From Candidatus Zymogenaceae bacterium (GTDB taxonomy: Bacteria > Desulfobacterota > Zymogenia > Zymogenales > Zymogenaceae): a stretch of 36,585 nucleotides of DNA. The notes below the pieces were generated by a model that was given only the letters and a program-made list of their open reading frames with translations, had not been told where the DNA came from and made no database searches. The position numbers were made by a program, and so were the translations under genes. Below, in pieces: positions 7,034 through 13,175 of the stretch. The stretch covers positions 1 through 36,585 of the forward strand of contig JAFGFE010000017.1 in assembly GCA_016931225.1 (NCBI GenBank), read 5' to 3'. How positions within the stretch are numbered: position 1 is the first letter of the stretch; every line of letters starts with the position of its first letter.

Positions 7034-8230
7034 ATGGCATTCTTGGATGGAGTGAACCGGGGCGTCGCGAAGCGGCTGATCCCGGATTTTGACAACACGA
7101 AGAATAAAAACGTGCGGCTTCGCTACGGCCTGGTGGCGGGGTTATCGTCGATCATCGCCACGATCATCCTGTTTGTCGTGAAGCTGGTGCTGGGGATCAT
7201 GGCGGATTCCGTTTCGGTGATCGCCGACGCGTTTCACCTCCTCTCCCACGTGGCGAATTCCATCGTCCTGGTGGCAAGCTTCATCATCGCCTCCCGCCCC
7301 GCCACGGAAAAAACCCCCTTCGGTCACGGCCGGATGGAGCATATCGCCCCGCTGGTGATGTCGATATTTCTCCTCGTCATCGGTATCCAGGTGGGGGAGG
7401 CTGCGGTACACCAGATCGCCGAGCCCCACGAGGTGCACTACTGGAACGCGCTTCCCTGGATTCTGGGGGCCACGATCGTCGTCAAGCAGTTTTTATATCG
7501 ATTCATCCGCTATCTGGGGGAGCGGATTCACTCCCATTCCATTCTGGCAAACGCCGCCCACCAGCTCATCGAGGCGGTCATTACCCTGGCGGTTATAGCA
7601 GGCCTCGTTGCGGGACACATATTTCATGTGTCCGCGATCGACGGGTACCTGGGCGCGGTCGTGGCGCTGTGGCTGATGTACCTGGGATTCGCCCATGCCA
7701 AAGAAGCCCTGGTGCCGCTTCTGGGACAGGCCCCGAGTCCCGAGATGATAGACCGTATCAGAAAGGCCGCCACGGATGTGGACGGGGTGGAGGGGGTGCA
7801 CGAGATCATCGTGCACGATTACGGGTCGTTTTCCCTGGTTTCGCTGCACGCGGAGATGCCGGAGAAATTCTCGACCCGTAGGATGCACGGCACGGCAGAA
7901 AGGGTGGAGCGCAGGCTGGCGGAGGAGTTCGGGGGGGACGCGGTGTGTCACGCCGATCCGCTGATGGAGCGGACTCCGGAGATTAAAGCGCTGGAGGAGA
8001 GGTTCGCCCGGATCGTGGACGGGATGGAGGACGTCGCCGGCTTTCACGGATTTCGAGTGGTGGGAACAGGCGATGATAAGATCATCATCGTGGCGGATAT
8101 CGACGCCGCCCTTTCGGTGCCGGAGATGAAATACGGCGAGCTGGCGGCGTCTCTGGAGAAAGAGGTAAAGCGACAGATTGAACACGTCGAATACTGCACC
8201 TTCTCCGTGACGCCGAAGTACGCATTTTGA
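7034..8230 (+). CDS. cation diffusion facilitator (CDF) metal transporter with altered metal site
   Basis: A 398-residue inner-membrane transporter with the CDF plan. A cytosolic N-terminus is followed by six helices starting near residue 32, the family signature TPFGHGRMEH (94-103), and a long cytosolic C-terminal region (from about 225) containing two dimerisation-like ferredoxin folds, one more than usual. CDF proteins export divalent metals in exchange for protons. The transport site is normally D/HxxxD in helix 2 and HxxxD in helix 5. Here helix 2 reads AFHLLSH (H68, H72) and helix 5 AAHQLIE (H176, E180), so both expected second aspartates are replaced. GAGGGG seven bases before the ATG supports the start. 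The Fur-like box and the FeoB-associated gene just downstream favour iron or manganese, but the substrate is not proven. Confidence 0.9.
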   Translation: MAFLDGVNRGVAKRLIPDFDNTKNKNVRLRYGLVAGLSSIIATIILFVVKLVLGIMADSVSVIADAFHLLSHVANSIVLVASFIIASRPATEKTPFGHGRMEHIAPLVMSIFLLVIGIQVGEAAVHQIAEPHEVHYWNALPWILGATIVVKQFLYRFIRYLGERIHSHSILANAAHQLIEAVITLAVIAGLVAGHIFHVSAIDGYLGAVVALWLMYLGFAHAKEALVPLLGQAPSPEMIDRIRKAATDVDGVEGVHEIIVHDYGSFSLVSLHAEMPEKFSTRRMHGTAERVERRLAEEFGGDAVCHADPLMERTPEIKALEERFARIVDGMEDVAGFHGFRVVGTGDDKIIIVADIDAALSVPEMKYGELAASLEKEVKRQIEHVEYCTFSVTPKYAF

Positions 8231-8265
8231 CGAAAGAGAAAGACTTTAAAGGATCGGAGTGGAGG

Positions 8266-8436
8266 TTATCGACAGTCGGCGGGGTCTTTCCCGCAGCCGT
8301 CCCCGGCGTAGGGGCAGTGTTTGCAGACGTCGTTTTTCTTCACCGAGCGGACCGTACGCCTCATACGGCGGACGAGATAGGCCAGTGCGAAGAGCAACAG
8401 AAACCCGATGATGATGTATTCGCCGACGGCTCCCAT
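8266..8436 (-). CDS. FeoB-associated Cys-rich membrane protein
   Basis: A 56-residue protein. An acidic N-terminus (MGAVGEY) is followed by one transmembrane helix (about 8-22), a strongly basic stretch (RRMRRTVR) and a cysteine cluster C38-x2-C41-x6-C48-x6-C55 near the C-terminus. This arrangement matches the FeoB-associated Cys-rich family, usually encoded beside feoB and thought to assist ferrous iron uptake at the membrane. GGGGGAG three bases before the ATG supports the start. No feoA or feoB is in the window; the partner here is the convergent CDF transporter, whose stop codon is 35 bases away. The gene is short and easily missed by gene callers. Confidence 0.85.
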   Translation of the reverse strand: MGAVGEYIIIGFLLLFALAYLVRRMRRTVRSVKKNDVCKHCPYAGDGCGKDPADCR

Positions 8437-8642
8437 GACTCCCCCGATGGTTGCGTGTCAAATAAAAATCATATTAATAGTATAATCCTCTTGTACCCAT
8501 TTTGCCATATCTGGGGGTGATTTTTCAAATCGGGGGCGATATTTCCCGGCCGCCCCGATTAGGGATTGCGGATGCGGGAGCGGTGCACGGCGAAAGGAAA
8601 CGCGGGGGATTTGGAATCCCCATATCCGGTGCGGGAGGGACG

Positions 8643-8654
8643 GGAAACATTTCC
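8643..8654. promoter_or_regulatory. GGAA-N4-TTCC palindrome, putative NrpR site
   Basis: GGAA-ACAT-TTCC, within CGGGAAACATTTCCG. Same geometry as the palindrome at the NrpR-like gene; centre 36 bp from the second copy. Confidence 0.45.
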
Positions 8655-8678
8655 GTAGTGACCCGAGCGGACCTCGCG

Positions 8679-8690
8679 GGAACGAGTTCC
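8679..8690. promoter_or_regulatory. GGAA-N4-TTCC palindrome next to the permease promoter, putative NrpR site
   Basis: GGAA-CGAG-TTCC inside the 16-bp inverted repeat CGGGAAC-GA-GTTCCCG (8677-8692). It ends three bases before the candidate -35 of the permease, the same placement as at gdh and at the NrpR-like gene. Confidence 0.5.
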
Positions 8691-8693
8691 CGG

Positions 8694-8723
8694 TTGATTT
8701 ACGGGGCCGTCGGGTGATACACT
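8694..8723 (+). promoter_or_regulatory. candidate permease promoter
   Basis: TTGATT (8694-8699), 18 bases and TACACT (8718-8723). Both boxes are imperfect (four of six each). The leader to 8875 would be about 145 bases. Confidence 0.4.
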
Positions 8724-8874
8724 TGTCTGACGGCCGATCTCCGGGTAGGGAGTTCCGACGACGTGTGGCGGCGCGGCGAATTCGATATGACGAACCCGGG
8801 GAGGCATTGCCTGATCCACGAACGATCCAAGATGGCATGAAAGGGACGTTTGAACACAGGGGAACGACCGGACC

Positions 8875-10167
8875 ATGAAAAAAACGGACGACGGAAAGAT
8901 CGGTCTGCTGGCGGTGGTTTCCATCGGTGTCGGCGGGATGGTCGGCGGCGGTATCTTTGCGGTGCTGGGGCTGGCGGTGGAGCTGGCGCACGGCGGGACG
9001 CCGGCGGCCTTTATGATGGCGGGGGTGGTGGCGCTGCTGACGACCTATTCCTACGCGAAGCTTTCCGTCACATACCCGAGCCGCGGGGGGACGGTCGTCT
9101 TCCTGGACCGCGTGTTCGGCGCCGGGATGTTCACCGGAAGTCTGAATCTGCTGTTATGGCTGAGTTACGTGGTGATGTTGTCGCTCTATGCGGTGGCGTT
9201 CGGCAGCTACGGTGCGACATTCCTGTCTCCGGGGTTGCAGGTGATCGGCAAACATGTGCTGATCAGTCTCAGCGTGATCCTCATCGCCGGCCTGAACCTC
9301 CTCAGCGCAGAGCTGATCGGCAAAGCGGAGGATTGGATTGTATTATTGAAGGTAGCGATCCTGCTGACCTTCATCGGCGTCGGTCTCGCCGGTGTCGATG
9401 CCACTCGGATCGCGCTCGACACGTGGTCTCCTCCGCTTCAGTTGGTGGCGGGGGGGATGATCATCTTTCTTGCCTACGAGGGGTTCGAGCTGATCGCCAA
9501 TACGGCGGGCGATGTGCGGGATGCGAAACGGACGCTGCCGCGCGCCTATTACATAGCGGTGGGATTTGTGATCGTGCTGTACGTGCTGGTCTCGATTGTC
9601 ACCGTGGGCAATCTCCCGGTGGATACAATCGTGGCGGCCCGGGATTACGCGCTTGCGGAGGCGGCCCGACCGTTTCTCGGACCGGCGGGTTTTACGCTGA
9701 TCGCGATTGCGGCAATGCTGTCCACGGCTTCCGCTATTAATGCGACGCTCTACGGCTCGGCCCGCCTGAGCTACAGCATCGCCCGTGATGGCGAGCTGCC
9801 GGTGATACTCGAGCGCAAGGTCTGGAATCAGCCGGTTGCGGGGCTGGTGATTACCACGGTACTGACGCTGCTTGTGGCCAACCTCCTTGACCTGTCGAGC
9901 ATCGCGACGGTGGGCAGTGCCGGGTTCCTGTTGATCTTTGCCGCCGTCAATATAGCCAACACGCTCTCCGCGTCCCGAACAGACAGCCGCGGCTGGATCT
10001 CCTTAGCGGGGGCCGGAGCGTGCATCGGGGCGCTGGGCGCGCTCGTATGGCAGACGGCACGGACCGCGCCCCCCAGGTTGTGGGTGCTGGCGGTGCTGGT
10101 TGGTCTGGCGGTGATCATAGAGGGCGGCTTTCGGCTGGTCAAGCGGGAGATCCGGCTTCGTGAGTAA
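8875..10167 (+). CDS. APC-family amino acid permease
   Basis: A 430-residue integral membrane protein with about 12 helices, the normal APC size. The unwound first helix carries the amino-acid-binding glycine motif VGGMVGGGIFAVLG (about 19-32), and helix 6 carries the family-typical FLAYEGFELIANTAGD. APC permeases move amino acids or amines across the inner membrane by proton or sodium symport, or by exchange. The substrate cannot be read from sequence. GGGGAA about 10 bases upstream supports the ATG. It is a single-gene unit ending in a hairpin terminator. The two palindromes upstream match those at the NrpR-like gene, suggesting nitrogen-controlled uptake. Confidence 0.9.
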   Translation: MKKTDDGKIGLLAVVSIGVGGMVGGGIFAVLGLAVELAHGGTPAAFMMAGVVALLTTYSYAKLSVTYPSRGGTVVFLDRVFGAGMFTGSLNLLLWLSYVVMLSLYAVAFGSYGATFLSPGLQVIGKHVLISLSVILIAGLNLLSAELIGKAEDWIVLLKVAILLTFIGVGLAGVDATRIALDTWSPPLQLVAGGMIIFLAYEGFELIANTAGDVRDAKRTLPRAYYIAVGFVIVLYVLVSIVTVGNLPVDTIVAARDYALAEAARPFLGPAGFTLIAIAAMLSTASAINATLYGSARLSYSIARDGELPVILERKVWNQPVAGLVITTVLTLLVANLLDLSSIATVGSAGFLLIFAAVNIANTLSASRTDSRGWISLAGAGACIGALGALVWQTARTAPPRLWVLAVLVGLAVIIEGGFRLVKREIRLRE

Positions 10168-10232
10168 ACGGTGAGCATCGAAGGAGATGGGCGGCGCCAA
10201 CGAGCGCGAAAGGGATGTCATAGAGAAATAAA

Positions 10233-10266
10233 GAGGCCGGCGGATATGCCGGCCTCAATTGTTTTT
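10233..10266. terminator. bidirectional GGCCGGC terminator
   Basis: GAGGCCGGC (10233-10241) and GCCGGCCTC (10248-10256) form a 9-bp stem. T-rich tracts follow on both strands, so it can end both the permease (plus) and the PQQ-propeller operon (minus). Confidence 0.75.
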
Positions 10267-10330
10267 GGCGGGGCTGAACTGGGTCGATACCTCTAACCTC
10301 ACGGACGCCGAAAGCCTGCTCGAAACGGTG

Positions 10331-10354
10331 ACAGAGTGACTGACGTCACTGTGT
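10331..10354. repeat. 24-bp near-perfect palindrome
   Basis: ACAGAGTGAC-TGAC-GTCACTGTGT has 10-bp arms with a single mismatch. It lies between the bidirectional terminator and the stop codon of the PQQ-propeller gene, is not followed by a T run, and has no assigned role. Confidence 0.45.
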
Positions 10355-10400
10355 AACTCACTCCCCGCATTTTTGCATTTTTTATGCAACAGACCATCTG

Positions 10401-11504
10401 TTATTTCAGCCCGTAGAGAAAGCCGTCGCTGCTTCCGAAGACGACGAGGCCGTCCCGGACCGCCGGGGATGAGCGGACTGTGTCTTCGGTGCGATAGACC
10501 CACAGCGGGGCGCCGTCCACGGCGGTGAAGGCGTAAAGCCCTCCGTCATCGGATCCGATATAGACGACACCTCCGGCCACCGCCGGAGAGGAGGAGACGG
10601 CGTCTCCGGTGGTCTGCTGCCACGAGGATGCCCCAGTCTTCGCATCCACGGCGTAGAGGACGCCGTTGTCGCAGCCGATGAACACGAGTCCACCCGACAC
10701 CGCCGGGGACGAGCGGATTTTTTCTCCGGCCTCAAAGCGCCATTTCGACATGCCGGTGCGGGCGTCCAGGGCGTAGAGACAGCCGTCGTCGCTACCGAAG
10801 TAGATCACGTTATCCACTACCGCCGGGGACGAGTGGACGCCCCCCTCGGTTGCGAAACGCCATTTTTCAATACCGGTGGCCGCGTCCACGGCGTATATAT
10901 GGTCGTCCATGCTCCCGAAAAAGACAATCCCGCCGGCGACGGCCGGGGACGACCTCACGTCACCCTCGGTTTTGAACCGCCACTTTTCCATGCCGGTGGC
11001 GGCCTCCACGGCGTAGAGGAAGTCGTCATTGCTGCCGAAATAGACGACGTCGTTTTCCACCACCGGGGAGGAGAGCACATTTCCCTCGGTCTTGAACCGC
11101 CATTTTTCAAGTCCCGTATCTTTGTCGAGGGCGTAGAAATATTCATCCTCACAGCCGAAAAACACGAAATCCCCCGCCTTGGCTGGAGATGAGGAAATAT
11201 CATCCTCGGCCCGGAAGCGCCATGTGGTGACGCCGGTGTGTGCATTGATGGCGTAGAGGTGATCGTCATCGCTTCCCACGTACACGACACCGGCCCAGAT
11301 CGCCGGGGTCGAAACGATCTCGCCGTCGGCCCGGGCCTTCCAGAGCACATCCCTGACATCGGTGACACCCCGGTCGTCATAATAGCCGCTGTGATTCGGC
11401 CTGTTTCGGAACATGGAACCGATAGACGTCAGGGGGTCTCCGAAGACCGCCGGCGGTGCCAGGGTGAGCGCCAGGGCGGCGAGAAAAAGACACAATCGTT
11501 TCAT
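10401..11504 (-). CDS. secreted PQQ-like eight-repeat beta-propeller protein
   Basis: A 367-residue precursor with a signal peptide (MKRLCLFLAALALTLAPPAV, cleavage near FG-DP). It is followed by an almost uninterrupted run of eight units of 40 residues, each reading approximately SSPAV-x2-G-x-V-x-FGS-x-D-x2-LYA-x-D-x2-TG-x3-WRF. The last unit is partial and ends at YGLK. The N-terminal strand DVLWKARADG probably closes the eighth blade. The fold is the PQQ/BamB-type propeller; there is no lipoprotein cysteine and no catalytic PQQ-dehydrogenase motif, so a binding or scaffold role outside the inner membrane is likelier than catalysis. GGGAG precedes the ATG. It is probably co-transcribed with the small membrane protein 59 bases upstream. 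Confidence 0.9.
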   Translation of the reverse strand: MKRLCLFLAALALTLAPPAVFGDPLTSIGSMFRNRPNHSGYYDDRGVTDVRDVLWKARADGEIVSTPAIWAGVVYVGSDDDHLYAINAHTGVTTWRFRAEDDISSSPAKAGDFVFFGCEDEYFYALDKDTGLEKWRFKTEGNVLSSPVVENDVVYFGSNDDFLYAVEAATGMEKWRFKTEGDVRSSPAVAGGIVFFGSMDDHIYAVDAATGIEKWRFATEGGVHSSPAVVDNVIYFGSDDGCLYALDARTGMSKWRFEAGEKIRSSPAVSGGLVFIGCDNGVLYAVDAKTGASSWQQTTGDAVSSSPAVAGGVVYIGSDDGGLYAFTAVDGAPLWVYRTEDTVRSSPAVRDGLVVFGSSDGFLYGLK

Positions 11505-11563
11505 TATTTTCAGCTCCCTTTTGCTTTTTTATGAGGGGATATCCATGGTGATGATGATGCGAT

Positions 11564-11782
11564 TTACAGGCGGGAGAGGAGTACCAACAGCCCGTGACAG
11601 ACGGCGACGACGATGGTGACGTATGCCGAGCGGGAATGCCATCTAAATGGGATCCACCTGATCTTTCTCCTGTTGAGTATGGAAATTGACGCGGTAAAAA
11701 GCATCGATAAGAAGGTGAGTATGCCGAGAAGCTGTACCAAGTAGATACCAAATATACTTGTATAGGCGATATCGGAAAACAT
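11564..11782 (-). CDS. small membrane protein with H-x13-H motif
   Basis: A 72-residue protein with two hydrophobic helices (about 5-34 and 53-71) joined by a basic linker (NRRKIRWIPFRWHSRS). The second helix begins and ends with histidines spaced H-x13-H (RWHSRSAYVTIVVAVCHG), the spacing used for one pair of b-heme ligands in ferric-reductase-like proteins. Heme binding is speculative because only one such pair exists in the chain. A longer GTG start at 11791 is possible, but GAGGAGG (complement of 11791-11797) lies eight bases before the ATG at 11782, which decides the start. First gene of the operon with the PQQ propeller. Confidence 0.72.
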   Translation of the reverse strand: MFSDIAYTSIFGIYLVQLLGILTFLSMLFTASISILNRRKIRWIPFRWHSRSAYVTIVVAVCHGLLVLLSRL

Positions 11783-11829
11783 TGGCGACACCTCCTCAGG
11801 ATATCGGGGTTGTATGAATGATTGATTTC

Positions 11830-11858
11830 ATCATACGGACGACGGGATGACGTGTCAA
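11830..11858 (-). promoter_or_regulatory. promoter of the small membrane/PQQ-propeller operon
   Basis: On the minus strand, TTGACA (complement of 11853-11858), 17 bases and TATGAT (complement of 11830-11835). The leader to the ATG at 11782 is about 40 bases. Confidence 0.8.
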
Positions 11859-11882
11859 CCGGTTTTTCGTGTTATTTCGAGC

Positions 11883-11919
11883 TTAAAAAAAACGGGAAGC
11901 GCTCATGCGCTTCCCGTTT
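11883..11919 (-). terminator. terminator of the thiolase operon
   Basis: A 13-bp stem (AAACGGGAAGCGC at 11890-11902 and its complement at 11907-11919) with a TCAT loop. On the minus strand it is followed by eight T residues. It lies 22 bases after the thiolase stop codon. Confidence 0.9.
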
Positions 11920-11940
11920 GATCACGATGTATTATCGGAA

Positions 11941-13143
11941 TTATTTTCCGACGATCGCAACCGAGCAGACGCTCATGGCGGGGAATCCGCCCAGGTTGTG
12001 GGTCAGGCCCAGCTTGGGATCCTTAATCTGACGATCACCGGCACGGCCGTTGAGCTGCAGGTACATCTCATAGAGCATACGGATGCCCGAAGCCCCAATG
12101 GGATGACCGAAGCACTTGAGACCGCCGTCGGGCTGGCAGGGTATCTTCCCGCTCAGCTCGTAAAAACCGTCGTTGATGTCGTCGATGGCCTTTCCCCTGG
12201 GGGATATCTGCAAATCCTCGTAGGTGGCGAGCTCCGTGATGGAGAAGCAGTCGTGCACTTCCATCATGCTCAGCTCTTCCCTCGGTTTTTTGATGCCCGC
12301 CTCGGCGAAGGCTTTCTGGCCGGCCCTGTAGGTGGTTTCCACGTGGGCGCCGTCCCAGTCGGTGTACCACATCTCCTCGCCGGATGTGATGGCGATCTGC
12401 AGCGCCTTGACCAGCACCGGGTCGGTGTTGGGTTTCAGCTTCTTGGCGATTTCCGGGGTGGTAACGATGGCGGCGGCGGCTCCGTCGGACACGCCGCAAC
12501 AGTCGAACAGTCCCAGGGGCCACGCGATCATCGGCGCGTTCATGACCTGATCCACGGTCACCGCTTTTTGCAGGTGAGCCTTGGGATTCAGGGCGCCGTT
12601 TGCATGGCTCTTGGCGGAAATCTTCGCCAGAGCCGTCTTCAGGTCGTCCGGGCTGACGCCGTATTTTGCCATGTAGCCGGTGGCCATCAGGGCGAAGGAG
12701 CCGGGGGCCGTGGCGTTGGGCATGAAGAGACGGAAAAACGTCCCCATGGCGGTGCCGAAGTCCGGCAGACCGCCGTAGCCGGTGTCTTTCAGTTTCTCGG
12801 CGCCCAGGGCCAGGGCGATGTCGCAGGCCCCTGCGGCGACGGCGTAGACCGCGCCCCGGAAAGCCTCGGTGCCGCTGGCGCAGAAGTTTTCCACACGGGT
12901 GGCGCCGATAAAGGGGAGTTTGAGGGTCATGGGGAGGGTGATGGCGCTCTTGCCGACGTTGACCTCGTCAAAGCAGGAGCCGAACCAGGACGCTTCGATG
13001 TCTTTTTTCTCGATGCCCGCATCCTCCATGGCCTCCAAATACGCTTCGACGATCAGGTCCTCTTCGGACATGTCCCATCGTTCCCCGAACTTGGTGCATC
13101 CCATTCCCAGGATGGCCACCTTATCTTTAATACCGCTTGGCAT
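11941..13143 (-). CDS. thiolase of the SCP2/SCPx type
   Basis: A 400-residue thiolase-fold acyltransferase of normal length. The nucleophile is C88 in NFCASGTEA. The two active-site histidines are H297 in HDCFSITE and H347 in GHPIGASG, and the chain ends with the SCP2-type HNLGGFPAMSVCSVAI. The HDCF motif and the single internal Cys place it with SCPx/lipid-transfer-like thiolases rather than FadA or AtoB. Such thiolases cleave or form 3-ketoacyl-CoA and often need a DUF35 (Zn-ribbon/OB-fold) partner; here the preceding gene carries a DUF35 module. GGAGG lies seven bases before the ATG. Second gene of a two-gene operon, 32 bases after its partner. The natural acyl-CoA is unknown. Confidence 0.92.
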   Translation of the reverse strand: MPSGIKDKVAILGMGCTKFGERWDMSEEDLIVEAYLEAMEDAGIEKKDIEASWFGSCFDEVNVGKSAITLPMTLKLPFIGATRVENFCASGTEAFRGAVYAVAAGACDIALALGAEKLKDTGYGGLPDFGTAMGTFFRLFMPNATAPGSFALMATGYMAKYGVSPDDLKTALAKISAKSHANGALNPKAHLQKAVTVDQVMNAPMIAWPLGLFDCCGVSDGAAAAIVTTPEIAKKLKPNTDPVLVKALQIAITSGEEMWYTDWDGAHVETTYRAGQKAFAEAGIKKPREELSMMEVHDCFSITELATYEDLQISPRGKAIDDINDGFYELSGKIPCQPDGGLKCFGHPIGASGIRMLYEMYLQLNGRAGDRQIKDPKLGLTHNLGGFPAMSVCSVAIVGK

Positions 13144-13175
13144 GCTATACCTCCATTCTTTTGATCAATGTGTCC

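Larger units (their letters stand above)
8437..8874. other. regulatory region upstream of the permease
   Basis: Open frames here have no ribosome-binding sites and I call none. The stretch holds two GGAA-N4-TTCC palindromes (8643-8654 and 8679-8690) and a candidate promoter at 8694-8723. A TATACT near 8480-8490 on the minus strand could belong to the FeoB-associated gene, but its -35 is poor. Confidence 0.5.

Noticed and set aside
6720-7040. 106-codon minus-strand frame
   Set aside because: It overlaps the CDF promoter, Fur-like box and start codon, and its low-complexity composition follows the AT-rich intergenic DNA.
8246-8461. 71-codon arginine-rich minus-strand frame
   Set aside because: Shadow of the 56-codon FeoB-associated gene at 8266-8436, which has a good ribosome-binding site and clear family features in another frame.
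8502-8717. 71-codon frame upstream of the permease
   Set aside because: It covers both palindromes and the candidate -35, has no Shine-Dalgarno, and resembles no known protein.
10265-10342. Short plus-strand reading that looks like a protein fragment (LNWVDTSNLTDAESLLETVTE-like)
   Set aside because: About 25 codons with no start signal after a terminator; it may be a relic, but too short to support a pseudogene call.
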